Shown piece by piece: positions 1 through 8,354 of a stretch of DNA of 64,000 bases; position 1 is the first letter of the stretch, and each line of letters opens with the position of its first letter. The notes below the pieces were generated by a model. The model searched no databases and was not told the DNA's origin. It saw only the letters and a program-made list of their open reading frames with translations. The translations under genes were made by a program, and so were the position numbers. The stretch is from an uncultured Bacteroidaceae bacterium (GTDB lineage Bacteria; Bacteroidota; Bacteroidia; Bacteroidales; Bacteroidaceae). The stretch covers positions 1 through 64,000 of the forward strand of contig CAJODY010000001.1 of assembly GCA_905233285.1 (NCBI GenBank). The letters run 5' to 3'.

Positions 1-98
1 TTTTTAGGCGTTATTTTATGACTTAAAGTGTTAAAAATCAATAAGTTACAGGGGCTCTTGCTTAGGCATTTGGGGACATCAAATTGGACACCCTATTT

Positions 99-120
99 CT
101 TTAACTCCTCTAACTCCTTA
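99..120. repeat. 9-nt minisatellite at the asnA 3' end
   Basis: Two adjacent copies of a CTAACTCCT-like nonamer sit just beyond and into the asnA stop codon. It is one of several short degenerate tandem repeats in this window that lie at gene ends. Confidence 0.6.
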
Positions 121-1155
121 AATCAGCGCCATTCCCAGTTTCTTGCACTCCTGACGCATATCGTCCGGCCAAATTGAGGCCTGAATCTCGCCTATATGTC
201 CCTTGTGCAACAGCACCATGCATAGTCGGCTCTGACCGATACCACCACCAATGCTCAACGGCAGTTCGTCGTTTAGCAGCTTCTGGTGGAAATAGAGCTG
301 TTCGCGTTCTTCCTTGCCTTCAAGCTTCAACTGACGCAACAGCGACGTCTTGTCCACACGGATACCCATTGACGACAGTTCAAACGAACGTCCCAGTACG
401 GGATACCAAATCAGGATGTCGCCGTTCAGACCTTCCAGACCATTCTCACCCATCGTCGACCAGTCGTCGTAGTCAGGAGCACGGCCGTCGTGCTTCTCGC
501 CGTTCGACAATTTGCCACCAATACCGATGATGAATACGGCACCATAAGCCTCACAGATAGCATCCTCACGCTCCTTCGGAGTCTTGTCGGGATACATCTT
601 CAGCAGTTCCTCGGCATGTATGAAATGAATCTTCTCGGGCAAGAAGGGCTTAATCTGGGTGTAAGTCTCACAGGTCAGATACTCCGTACGACGGATAGCG
701 GCATAGATACGCTCCACCACATTCTTCAGATAGGCCACTGTGCGCTGCTCCTTCGTAATCACAGCCTCCCAGTCCCACTGATCCACGTACAACGAATGCA
801 GGTTGTCCAGTTCCTCGTCAGCGCGAATGGCGTTCATATCGGTATAGATGCCGTAACCCGGCTCTATCTTGTACTCAGCCAACGACAATCGCTTCCACTT
901 CGCCAGGGAGTGAACCACCTCGGCCTTCGCATCGCCCAAGTCCTTGATGGGAAACGACACAGCGCGTTCCACACCGTTCAAATCGTCGTTGATACCCAGT
1001 CCCTTCAATACAAACAAGGGAGCCGTCACACGCCGCAGGCGCAATTCCGTGGAGATATTCTGTTGGAAAAACTCTTTAATCAGTTTAATACCCTGCTCCG
1101 TTTGTTTCATGTCGAGCAGGGATACGTAATCGATGGGTTTTATCAGTTGACTCAT
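118..1155 (-). CDS. asnA: aspartate--ammonia ligase
   Basis: AsnA makes asparagine from aspartate, ammonia and ATP (giving AMP) in the cytoplasm. The whole protein is recognisable: the AEVVHSLAKWKR segment, the MNAIRADEELDNLHSLYVDQWDWE block and the GGGIGQSRLCM motif near the C-terminus are family hallmarks with the class II tRNA-synthetase-like fold. The longest frame starts at 1170, but the ATG at 1155 (MSQLIKP) is preferred because homologues I recall begin there. This gives 345 aa, a normal length. It is monocistronic, with a canonical promoter about 45 nt upstream. The stop is TAA, next to a small tandem repeat. Confidence 0.95.
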   Translation of the reverse strand: MSQLIKPIDYVSLLDMKQTEQGIKLIKEFFQQNISTELRLRRVTAPLFVLKGLGINDDLNGVERAVSFPIKDLGDAKAEVVHSLAKWKRLSLAEYKIEPGYGIYTDMNAIRADEELDNLHSLYVDQWDWEAVITKEQRTVAYLKNVVERIYAAIRRTEYLTCETYTQIKPFLPEKIHFIHAEELLKMYPDKTPKEREDAICEAYGAVFIIGIGGKLSNGEKHDGRAPDYDDWSTMGENGLEGLNGDILIWYPVLGRSFELSSMGIRVDKTSLLRQLKLEGKEEREQLYFHQKLLNDELPLSIGGGIGQSRLCMVLLHKGHIGEIQASIWPDDMRQECKKLGMALI

Positions 1156-1200
1156 AACCTTTGTTTTCATTTTAACCGACTATCCGGTCATTTTGGCGGG

Positions 1201-1231
1201 CAAAGTTACAAAGAAAATATTAATTTGCAAA
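1201..1231 (-). promoter_or_regulatory. asnA promoter
   Basis: On the minus strand TTTG (1228-1231) lies 19 nt before TAACTTTG (1201-1208), the Bacteroidetes -33/-7 form. It precedes asnA by about 45 nt. Confidence 0.75.
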
Positions 1232-1318
1232 CAAAACGACCATTTATTTTTGCAAATTGATAGTTTTTCTTGATTTCTGCTAACTTTTTGCACCACCATT
1301 AGCCCGTTAACAAATCAT

Positions 1319-1346
1319 AATTCTCAATTTTCAATTCTCAATTTTC
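1319..1346. repeat. tandem 14-mer
   Basis: AATTCTCAATTTTC is present twice in tandem, followed by a partial third copy, between asnA and tRNA-Arg. The minisatellite runs up to the tRNA -7 box, TAACTTTG at 1359-1366. Confidence 0.7.
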
Positions 1347-1384
1347 AATTATTTATTGTAACTTTGTCCCCGTTTTAGTCAACT

Positions 1385-1456
1385 GCACCCGTAGTTTAAA
1401 GGATAGAATAACGGATTCCGGTTCCGTTGGTCACGGTTCGATTCCGTGCGGGTGTA
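1385..1456 (+). tRNA. tRNA-Arg(CCG)
   Basis: A full cloverleaf can be folded: a 7-bp acceptor stem (GCACCCG with CGGGTGT, G-U at the first pair), anticodon stem ACGGA/TCCGT with loop TTCCGGT giving anticodon CCG, T-stem CACGG/CCGTG with loop TTCGATT, and discriminator A. CCA is not encoded. A TAACTTTG -7 box lies at 1359-1366. The ORF track runs through this tRNA into the next gene, so its upstream start at 1427 is an artefact. Confidence 0.95.
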
Positions 1457-1492
1457 CCTATTTTCAACTCAAAACCAAACACATCACACGTC

Positions 1493-2353
1493 ATGAATAC
1501 CATATTTATTGTATTACCGATACTGACGCTGCTCATGTTCGACCTCGGACTAGCCTTGCGCCCCAAGGATTTTCGCCTTATCGTGGAACAGCCTAAGGCA
1601 GTGTTGGCCGGACTGACGGGACAAATCCTCCTGTTGCCCTTGATAGCCTGGGGAGTAGCAAGCGGATTCCAGTTGGAACCGCTGTTCTTTCTGGGTCTGA
1701 TGCTTATTGCTTGCAGCCCAGGCGGCAGCTCCAGTAATGTGTTTTCCATGTTGGCAGGCGGCAACGTGGCTCTATCAGTATCGCTCACAGCTCTGAGCAG
1801 TGTCATCACGCTGTTTACGGGACCGTTCATCATGGATATCATGACCCGTCAGGTCGGCTCGGCCATGAACGTCCACCTGCCCGTAGGCAACCTGCTCATG
1901 CAGAATCTGGTACTCATGGCCGTCCCCATAGCCATCGGCCTATGGATTGCCGTGCGCAACGAACAGTTGGCCGAGCGCATGCACGCCGTACTGAAGAAAC
2001 TGGCATTCCCGTTACTACTCGTGCTCATAACGGTGTTCTACATACAAAACCGCGAAATCATCATGCACGAATTCCCAGCTTTGGGACTCTGCGTCACCGT
2101 TCTCATCCTTTTGTCCATGCTGGGCGGTGTCATCCTGTCGTGGCTCATGCGACTGACGGGACGCGACCAGCGCACCATCATCATTGAAATAGGCATGCAG
2201 AACGCTGCACAGGCCATCACCGTGGCCAGCAGCCCATTTGTGTTCAACAACGACGTCATGGCCATTCCCGCCATCATTTATTCGCTGATGATGAATGTCG
2301 TTTTGTTGACTTACGTAGGCATCATAAAGCGACAAACTGTCAGTTATAACTGA
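1493..2353 (+). CDS. bile acid:sodium symporter (BASS) family transporter
   Basis: An inner-membrane secondary transporter of the BASS/SBF-like family. The 286-aa protein is almost entirely hydrophobic, with about 9 membrane segments, and has the family-type segments LIACSPGGSSSNVFS (near residue 75) and EIGMQNAAQAITVA (near 230). The substrate cannot be read from the sequence; bacterial members move various organic anions with sodium. The ORF track starts inside the tRNA at 1427; the ATG at 1493, just past the tRNA, is the credible start. It may share a transcript with the tRNA. The stop is TGA. Confidence 0.85.
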   Translation: MNTIFIVLPILTLLMFDLGLALRPKDFRLIVEQPKAVLAGLTGQILLLPLIAWGVASGFQLEPLFFLGLMLIACSPGGSSSNVFSMLAGGNVALSVSLTALSSVITLFTGPFIMDIMTRQVGSAMNVHLPVGNLLMQNLVLMAVPIAIGLWIAVRNEQLAERMHAVLKKLAFPLLLVLITVFYIQNREIIMHEFPALGLCVTVLILLSMLGGVILSWLMRLTGRDQRTIIIEIGMQNAAQAITVASSPFVFNNDVMAIPAIIYSLMMNVVLLTYVGIIKRQTVSYN

Positions 2354-2477
2354 CATCTTGACACTTCGCTTCTCGTTGGCATCAATGTTGCATCATGGGT
2401 GGATGAAAGCCGAAAGGCAATCGGAAACGAATTAACATTATGTCTAACATTTAAAAGTATAATTGGAGGTAACGATT

Positions 2478-2867
2478 ATGATGCCAATGAGAAGTAACTA
2501 CAACGACTATATGCCGAAGGCAAACTGCACGGCTCCCGCTATTAATGTGAAAGAATCGGACAAAGCCTACACTGTTGAACTGGCCGCTCCGGGCATGAAG
2601 AAGGAAGATTTCAATGTTCACATCAACGACGACGGCAATCTCGTAGTCAAGATGGAGCACAAGGAAGAACACCACGAGGACGACAAGACCACACGCTATC
2701 TGCGTCGCGAGTTCAGCTACTCGAAGTACGAGCAGACGCTGATACTCCCCGACGACGTCAAGAAGGAGTCCATCTCCGCCAAGGTCGACAACGGCGTGCT
2801 CACTGTAGAACTGCCCAAGATGGTAGAAGAGAAAGTCAAGCTGTCGCGTCAGATAGATATTGCATAA
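2478..2867 (+). CDS. Hsp20/alpha-crystallin small heat-shock protein
   Basis: An ATP-independent holdase chaperone that keeps unfolding proteins soluble. It has a short variable N-terminus, then an alpha-crystallin domain from about residue 20 to 125 containing YTVELAAPGMKKEDFNVHI and the late beta-strand motif KVDNGVLTVELPK. At 129 aa it is of normal size. The track starts at a TTG (2463), but a clear GGAGGT at 2465-2470 sits 7 nt before the ATG at 2478, which decides the start. Strong Shine-Dalgarno sites are uncommon in this phylum, so this one suggests high expression. It stands alone and ends in a bidirectional-looking terminator. Confidence 0.93.
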   Translation: MMPMRSNYNDYMPKANCTAPAINVKESDKAYTVELAAPGMKKEDFNVHINDDGNLVVKMEHKEEHHEDDKTTRYLRREFSYSKYEQTLILPDDVKKESISAKVDNGVLTVELPKMVEEKVKLSRQIDIA

Positions 2868-2911
2868 AGGAGGTATTAAGGTAAAAAGATTGTAAAGGGA
2901 TTAAAAACAGA

Positions 2912-2944
2912 AATCGGGCTGAATCAACATCAGCCCGATTTTCT
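2912..2944. terminator. hairpin terminator shared by hsp20 and trpB
   Basis: AATCGGGCTGA (2912-2922) pairs perfectly with TCAGCCCGATT (2930-2940) around a 7-nt loop, followed by TTCTT. It lies between convergent genes and could serve both. Confidence 0.85.
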
Positions 2945-2971
2945 TATTGCACCTTATTACTTGGCAATTAC

Positions 2972-4333
2972 TTACTGCTTGTCCAACTCAGCAAGGTTCT
3001 GGGCAATCATCTCGTCGGTAACGGTGTAGTTCTGCAGGTCGCCCTTGATGAACGACTCATAGGATGGCATATCGATAAGGCCATGACCAGAGAGATTGAA
3101 GAGGATAACCTTCTCCTCGCCAGACTCTTTGCACTTGTTGGCCTCGCGGATGGTAGCGGCGATGGCGTGACAGCTCTCAGGAGCAGGGATGATGCCCTCG
3201 GTGCGAGCGAAGAGCATGCCAGCCTCGAAGGTCTCGAGCTGTGGGATGTCGACACCGTGCATCAGACCGTCCTTAATGAGCTGGGAGATGATCATGCCTG
3301 CTCCATGATAGCGCAGACCTCCAGCGTGGATGTTGGAGGGTTTGAAGTTGTGGCCCAAGGTAAACATGGGCAGCAGCGGGGTATAGCCTGCCTCGTCGCC
3401 AAAGTCGTAGCGGAACTGACCACGTGTGAGCTTAGGACAGCTGTCGGGCTCGGCGGCAATGAACTCAGTATGACGCTCGCCACTCAGGTTATGGCGCATG
3501 AAGGGGAAGGAGATGCCACCGAAGTTCGAACCTCCGCCAAAGCAACCAATGACGATGTCGGGATACTCACCAGCCATCTGCATCTGCTTCTCGGCCTCAA
3601 GACCGATAATAGTCTGGTGCAAACCTACGTGGTTGAGCACAGAGCCCAGCGTGTATTTACAGTTCGGTGTGGTAGTGGCGAGTTCTACCGCCTCAGAGAT
3701 GGCAGTGCCGAGAGAACCGCTGTGGGTGGGATCCTTGGTCAGGATGTCCTTACCTGCACGGGTTGACATCGAGGGTGAACCCTCAACGACGGCTCCGAAA
3801 GTGCGCATGATGCTGGAGCGGTAGGGCTTCTGCTGCATGGTTATCTTCACCTGATAGACGGCGCAGTCGAGACCGTAGATCTTGGCGGCATAGCTCAGAG
3901 CGGCGCCCCACTGACCTGCACCCGTCTCGGTGGTCACATTCGTTGTGCCTTCCTGCTTGGCGTAGTAGCACTGAGGCAAGGCGGAATTGATCTTGTGTGA
4001 GCCCAGCGGGTTTGTCGACTCGTTCTTGAAATAGATATGTGCAGGGGTACCGAGGGCCTCTTCGAGGGCATAGGCACGTACCAAAGGCGTAGAACGATAA
4101 TATTTGTACTTCTCGAGTACGTCCTCGGGAATATCAATCCAACGATGTTCGGTATCCAGCTCCTGCACACAGCATTCGCGGGGGAAGATATGTGCGAGGT
4201 CGTCGACGCCTAAAGGCTGCTTGGTAGCAGGATGGATAGGCGGCATGGGTTTGTTGGGCATGTCGGCCTGGATGTTGTACCACTGTGTTGGAATCTCACT
4301 TTCCTGAAGGATAAATTTTTTCTGTTTAGACAT
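2972..4333 (-). CDS. trpB: TrpB-like PLP enzyme (TrpB2 type)
   Basis: Beta-subunit-type tryptophan synthase, a PLP enzyme condensing serine and indole to tryptophan. The PLP lysine is Lys114 in GSHKINSA and the phosphate-binding glycine loop is CFGGGSNFGG. At 453 aa, with an extended N-terminus and insertions, it matches the TrpB2 group, which is longer than the usual ~400-aa TrpB1. No trpA or other trp gene is adjacent, as is common for TrpB2, so it may act as a stand-alone indole-salvage enzyme; that is inference. A TACCTTTG -7 box lies at 4368-4375. Confidence 0.9.
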   Translation of the reverse strand: MSKQKKFILQESEIPTQWYNIQADMPNKPMPPIHPATKQPLGVDDLAHIFPRECCVQELDTEHRWIDIPEDVLEKYKYYRSTPLVRAYALEEALGTPAHIYFKNESTNPLGSHKINSALPQCYYAKQEGTTNVTTETGAGQWGAALSYAAKIYGLDCAVYQVKITMQQKPYRSSIMRTFGAVVEGSPSMSTRAGKDILTKDPTHSGSLGTAISEAVELATTTPNCKYTLGSVLNHVGLHQTIIGLEAEKQMQMAGEYPDIVIGCFGGGSNFGGISFPFMRHNLSGERHTEFIAAEPDSCPKLTRGQFRYDFGDEAGYTPLLPMFTLGHNFKPSNIHAGGLRYHGAGMIISQLIKDGLMHGVDIPQLETFEAGMLFARTEGIIPAPESCHAIAATIREANKCKESGEEKVILFNLSGHGLIDMPSYESFIKGDLQNYTVTDEMIAQNLAELDKQ

Positions 4334-4383
4334 AATAAAAATGATTAGGATTGGTAATATCCGCGTGCAAAGGTAATAAAATT

Positions 4384-4414
4384 AAGTGAAAAGCGAAAAG
4401 TGAAAAGTGAAAAA
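4384..4414. repeat. heptamer minisatellite
   Basis: Four copies of AAGTGAA or AAGCGAA in tandem lie between the divergent trpB and symporter promoters and run directly into the symporter -33 box. Confidence 0.7.
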
Positions 4415-4446
4415 TTTGCTGCCACCAATGAAAATTCGTACCTTTG
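4415..4446 (+). promoter_or_regulatory. promoter of the SSS symporter
   Basis: TTTG (4415-4418), 20 nt, then TACCTTTG (4439-4446) is a textbook Bacteroidetes promoter. The ATG at 4456 is only 9 nt past the -7 box, so the mRNA would have almost no leader. Confidence 0.8.
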
Positions 4447-4455
4447 CAGGCAATT

Positions 4456-5913
4456 ATGACCATTATAGCAATCGTTTTACTCTATTTTGGCTTGCTCTTT
4501 GCCGTCAGCAAGTGGACAGGCAAAAAGGCCACGAACGAGACTTTCTATCGTGGCGACAGACGTTCGCCTTGGTATCTGGTGGCCTTCGGTATGATTGGCG
4601 CATCCATTTCCGGTGTCACCTTTGTGTCAGTACCAGGTATGGTGAACGTCATCAACATGACATATCTTCAGACGTGCCTAGGCTTTATGGCGGGCTATGC
4701 AGTAATAGCCTTCGTACTGCTGCCACTCTACTATCGCCTGAACCTGACAACGATTTACAGCTACTTGGGACAGCGCATAGGAAAGCGGGCATATAAAACT
4801 GGCGCATCATTTTTCCTGCTGTCGAAGATGACGGGTGCGTCAGTACGCTTCTATGTAGTCTGCTGGATTCTCTTGGCTTGTGGGACAGGGACTCTTGGCA
4901 ACGAGACCAGCAACGGTATAGGCCATGACGACTGGATGTTTGCGGTTGTCGTAGTGGTGATGACGGCACTCATCTGGCTCTACACCCGCCAAGGAGGTAT
5001 CAAGACCGTGGTATGGACTGACACCTTCCAGACAGCTTGTCTGTTTGGAGCCCTTATACTTATTATATATAAGGTGATTGGCGAGTTGGGCATGACGACA
5101 AGTGAGGCAGTGGAAGCCATCAGGCATAGCGAGCTGTCGCAGGTATTCGTTTTCGACGACTGGGTATCGAAGCAGAATTTTTGGAAACAGTTTCTGAGCG
5201 GTGCGTTCATTGCCATTGTAATGACAGGACTTGATCAGGATATGATGCAAAAGAACCTCACATGCCGTTCGCTGCACGACGCTCAGAAGGACATGTGTTC
5301 CTATGGCGTTGCCTTCCTACCGGCAAACCTGCTGTTCCTGTCGCTGGGAGTATTATTGACGATATGGTATCAAGAGCAGGGCGTGGCAATTCCTGCTTCT
5401 GGCGACGACCTGTTGCCACGTTTCATCATGCACTCGTCCCAAGGCTCACCAGTCATCATGATCATTTTCATGCTGGGCATGGTGGCCGCAGCATTCTCCA
5501 GTGCCGATTCAGCACTGACGGCACTGACCACGAGTTATTGCGTGGATCTCTGCGGACGGGCGGACGACGAACGGTTGCGTCACAGGGTACATATCGGTAT
5601 GGCAGGAGTCTTCGTGGTGTTTATCCTTCTGTTCCGACTGCTGAATTCGACAAGTGTCATTGACGCCATTTACATCCTCTGCTCCTACACTTACGGCCCG
5701 CTGTTGGGACTTTTTGCCTTTGGACTGTTGACAAAGCGGCAAGCCAACGACCGCTACGTGCCTTACATCTGCGTGCTGTCACCAGTGCTTTGCTTTGCTA
5801 TCGACACATTGACAAACATGTTGACGGACTACCGTTTCGGTTATGAACTGCTGATGTTGAACGGACTATTAACCTTTGTCGGACTATGGCTAACAGGACG
5901 GAACAACAACTGA
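4456..5913 (+). CDS. sodium:solute symporter (SSS family)
   Basis: An inner-membrane Na+-coupled transporter of the LeuT-fold SSS family. The 485-aa protein has about 13 predicted membrane helices and the recognisable early block FYRGDRRSPWYLVAFGMIGASISGVTFVSVPG, typical of the sialate/sugar/nucleoside branch. The exact substrate is not visible. The track start is a TTG inside the -7 box; ATG 4456 is preferred. The convergent neighbour, a membrane-bound regulator, lies 17 nt away, and the stop is TGA. Confidence 0.88.
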   Translation: MTIIAIVLLYFGLLFAVSKWTGKKATNETFYRGDRRSPWYLVAFGMIGASISGVTFVSVPGMVNVINMTYLQTCLGFMAGYAVIAFVLLPLYYRLNLTTIYSYLGQRIGKRAYKTGASFFLLSKMTGASVRFYVVCWILLACGTGTLGNETSNGIGHDDWMFAVVVVVMTALIWLYTRQGGIKTVVWTDTFQTACLFGALILIIYKVIGELGMTTSEAVEAIRHSELSQVFVFDDWVSKQNFWKQFLSGAFIAIVMTGLDQDMMQKNLTCRSLHDAQKDMCSYGVAFLPANLLFLSLGVLLTIWYQEQGVAIPASGDDLLPRFIMHSSQGSPVIMIIFMLGMVAAAFSSADSALTALTTSYCVDLCGRADDERLRHRVHIGMAGVFVVFILLFRLLNSTSVIDAIYILCSYTYGPLLGLFAFGLLTKRQANDRYVPYICVLSPVLCFAIDTLTNMLTDYRFGYELLMLNGLLTFVGLWLTGRNNN

Positions 5914-5930
5914 CAAGAAACTGAGACCGA

Positions 5931-6968
5931 TTAACCACCTTGTCGCAGGCGTTCGAAATAATCACGAGGTTGCACGCCCATCACCTTCTTAAACGTAGTA
6001 GCGAAATACTTGGGATCCTTGAAACCCACCTGATAAGCAATGTCGCTAACACGCAGCTCAGGATTCTCCTTGGCCATTTTGCAAGCTGTCTGGATACGAA
6101 TGTCGCGAATGAAAGCTGTCACATTCTTACCTGTCAACGCACGCAACTTATTATATAGTGTACTGGCACTTGCACCCATGTCAGCAGCAAAGCTCTCTCG
6201 ATCATAGTCACTGTCGTCGATATGTTCGTTGACGCACTTGATGGCACGCTGCAGAAATTTCTGGTCGGGCGAATTATAGGCCTGCTGAACCAGCGCCCCC
6301 AGCGATTGCGTACCATCAGACACGCCCTCGGGCAGTTCGATAGTAGGAACATGAAGCTGAACATTAGTCGGAATGTGGAATGCGGATGGCACAATGCCCG
6401 GCTTTTGGTCTTCCTGACCTGGTTCAACGATTTCATCCTTCAGATAACGATCCTTCTTAAGAGGTATCTGAGTTATAACCATATTACCTTGCCCTTCATA
6501 AAATTCACTTCGAATAGTACCATGATGCAGATTTACCAGTTGGCGAGCAATGCCGAGACTGAGTCGCAATGGGACGCCACTACTATCATTGATACGGATT
6601 GTCACCGCATCGTATGTGCCGTTAGCAAAGGCTTCCAATGTAATTTTCCCATGCTCCGGTGTATTAGTCACCATATCCGACAAAACAAGAATGGTTCCTT
6701 TTTCTACCGCGTCAATATCTATCCAGCCCATCATACTCTCGGGTGTACACCTATAGTCGAAGGTAATGTCTTTTGCCTCCGTATCGTCCACGAAATGATC
6801 TGCCACCTCACGAATGATATTCATTACATCATAGTTACTAACTTGAAGAGAAACCTCCTTCAGCGACAATACAGGGTCGTTTTTAGGCTTTTCCTGTAAC
6901 TTTAGCTTGCCACAATATGCCACAAGAAGCAAAAGTATGATGAGAATAATGATATTTACGACTACCAT
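5931..6968 (-). CDS. membrane-anchored AraC-family regulator with a degenerate HATPase-like domain
   Basis: A 345-aa transcription regulator. Residues 4-18 form one hydrophobic membrane segment. Residues ~40-175 resemble the ATPase domain of a histidine kinase: SNYDVMNIIREVADHF is followed by VLSDMVTNTPEHG in the N-box position and by LSLGIARQLVNLHHGTI near the end. No phospho-acceptor histidine region, intact G-boxes or receiver domain are seen. Residues ~235-345 are a classic AraC DNA-binding domain, with two helix-turn-helices ending VGFKDPKYFATTFKKVMGVQPRDYF. It looks like a cut-down hybrid two-component regulator. The target is unknown; the convergent symporter is the nearest candidate. 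Confidence 0.85.
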   Translation of the reverse strand: MVVVNIIILIILLLLVAYCGKLKLQEKPKNDPVLSLKEVSLQVSNYDVMNIIREVADHFVDDTEAKDITFDYRCTPESMMGWIDIDAVEKGTILVLSDMVTNTPEHGKITLEAFANGTYDAVTIRINDSSGVPLRLSLGIARQLVNLHHGTIRSEFYEGQGNMVITQIPLKKDRYLKDEIVEPGQEDQKPGIVPSAFHIPTNVQLHVPTIELPEGVSDGTQSLGALVQQAYNSPDQKFLQRAIKCVNEHIDDSDYDRESFAADMGASASTLYNKLRALTGKNVTAFIRDIRIQTACKMAKENPELRVSDIAYQVGFKDPKYFATTFKKVMGVQPRDYFERLRQGG

Positions 6969-7153
6969 AATTATAACTTTGATGGTGCAAATATAGAACT
7001 TTTATATGAAATTACAACTAAAAGGGGGTGAAAAAGATGTTAAACATGCCGATTTTAGTTTAAAAATCGTGATTTTAGGTAGAAAAATTGCGATAATCAC
7101 GAATTTTAAACCTTTTATAACGTTATCTGAACTCATGTATGGAGAATTTGTTG

Positions 7154-7254
7154 TACTTTTGCCAGTGAAAAGATTTTTAATGGTTAAGGTTTATGGTTGA
7201 TTAATTTAGTTTTTTGAATGGAAAAGCCCCGTTGTGAAACGGGGCTTTTTCAAT
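7154..7254 (+). ncRNA. possible short transcript between a -7 box and a terminator
   Basis: The 328-nt gap between the AraC gene and trxB holds TACTTTTG at 7154-7161 (no clear -33 TTTG) and, about 60 nt on, a perfect terminator. The implied RNA is ~80 nt, with only a 6-codon ATG frame in it. Nothing else was recognised in the gap; the 64-aa track ORF at 7006-7200 is unconvincing. Confidence 0.3.
7222..7254. terminator. strong hairpin terminator
   Basis: A 12-bp stem, AAAAGCCCCGTT with AACGGGGCTTTT, closes a GTGA tetraloop. It has T-rich sequence on both sides, so it can stop trxB from one side and any plus-strand transcript from the other. Confidence 0.9.
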
Positions 7255-7280
7255 TTTTATAGAGATTTTTATATTTCTAA

Positions 7281-7330
7281 GACTACCTAGGACAACCTAG
7301 GACCGCCTAGGATCTCCTAGGACAACCTCG
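7281..7330. repeat. decamer minisatellite over the trxB 3' end
   Basis: Five tandem 10-mers of the form GAnnnCCTAG (the last imperfect) cover the last codons of trxB and the sequence after its TAG stop. Confidence 0.8.
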
Positions 7331-8259
7331 TGTTCCAGCAAGAACCTTTCTGCTTCGATAGCCGCCTGGCAACCAGTGCCTGCTGCGCTAACAGCCTGAC
7401 GATAGACAGGATCAGCACAATCGCCTGCTACAAAGACTCCAGGCAACTTCGTGCGTGGGGTTCCATCCACCTTCTTCAGATAACCTACTTCATCGGTTTC
7501 AAGCCATTCTTTGAAGATAGCCGTGTTGGGTGTATGGCCAATAGCCAGGAAGAAACCATCAATCTGGATGTCTACGAGCTCTTCGTCAGCCTCTCCTTTA
7601 CGCTTGACCAGATGAGCACCCTCAACACCATTCTCGCCAAAGAGACCCAGCGTGTTGTGCTCGAAAAGAATCTCGATGTTCTCGCGCTCCATGACGCGCT
7701 GCTGCATGACTTTTGAGGCACGGAGGTAGTTCTTGCGTACAATGAGGTAGACCTTCTTGGCCAGTCCGCTCAGGTACAGGGCGTCCTCGCACGCCGTATC
7801 GCCGCCGCCCACTACGGCTACTGTCTTTTTGCGATAGAAAAAGCCGTCGCAGGTGGCACAGGCCGATACACCCATGCCGTTGTATTTACGCTCATCGTCG
7901 AGACCAAGATATTTGGCCGAGGCTCCTGTGGCGATAATCACCGTGTCGGCCTCAATCTCTGAGCCGTCGTCGGCCCACAACTTATAGGGACGCTGTGAGA
8001 AGTCGACCTTCGTGATTTCGCCGTCGCGGATGTCGGTACCGAAGCGCGCTGCCTGTTCCCGCAGGTCCATCATCATCTGGTTTCCGTCCACACCCTGTGG
8101 ATAGCCGGGGAAGTTCTCCACTTCGGTCGTCTGTGTCAGTTGGCCTCCGGGCTGTAGTCCGCAGTATTCCACGGGATTCAGGTTGGCGCGGCTGGCATAG
8201 ATGGCGGCGGTGTACCCTGCCGGGCCACTGCCGATAATCAGACATTTTACGTGTTCCAT
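7297..8259 (-). CDS. trxB: thioredoxin-disulfide reductase
   Basis: A cytoplasmic FAD flavoprotein that uses NADPH to reduce thioredoxin. The FAD-binding GSGPAGYTAAIYASR is at residues 10-24, the redox pair C134-A-T-C137 precedes DGFF, the NADPH site GGGDTACEDALYLSG lies near 150-165, and the second FAD motif GVFVAGDCADPVYRQ is near the C-terminus. At 320 aa the length is normal. The last residues (VVLGDPRRS) are encoded by a decamer tandem repeat, so the natural end has apparently been altered by repeat expansion. It has its own canonical promoter. Confidence 0.96.
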   Translation of the reverse strand: MEHVKCLIIGSGPAGYTAAIYASRANLNPVEYCGLQPGGQLTQTTEVENFPGYPQGVDGNQMMMDLREQAARFGTDIRDGEITKVDFSQRPYKLWADDGSEIEADTVIIATGASAKYLGLDDERKYNGMGVSACATCDGFFYRKKTVAVVGGGDTACEDALYLSGLAKKVYLIVRKNYLRASKVMQQRVMERENIEILFEHNTLGLFGENGVEGAHLVKRKGEADEELVDIQIDGFFLAIGHTPNTAIFKEWLETDEVGYLKKVDGTPRTKLPGVFVAGDCADPVYRQAVSAAGTGCQAAIEAERFLLEHEVVLGDPRRS

Positions 8260-8296
8260 ATTGCTTTTGTTTCTTTCTTTTAGTTTTTCTTGCCTG

Positions 8297-8328
8297 CGAA
8301 GGTACGAAAAAAAATCGACCCGACCAAA
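8297..8328 (-). promoter_or_regulatory. trxB promoter
   Basis: Minus-strand TTTG (8325-8328), a 20-nt spacer and TACCTTCG (8297-8304) lie 37 nt before the trxB ATG. Confidence 0.75.
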
Positions 8329-8354
8329 TATTAGCCCGATTTTTGTTTACCAAA

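Noticed and set aside
490-1260. Plus-strand 256-aa ORF over asnA and similar long antisense ORFs elsewhere
   Set aside because: These are reverse-strand shadows of conserved genes whose own frames are unambiguous.
2463-2477. TTG start for hsp20 in the ORF track
   Set aside because: The TTG overlaps a clear GGAGGT ribosome site that is correctly spaced for ATG 2478.
7006-7200. 64-aa ORF upstream of the terminator
   Set aside because: Low-complexity Lys/Ile/Leu composition, no start signal and no recognised motif.
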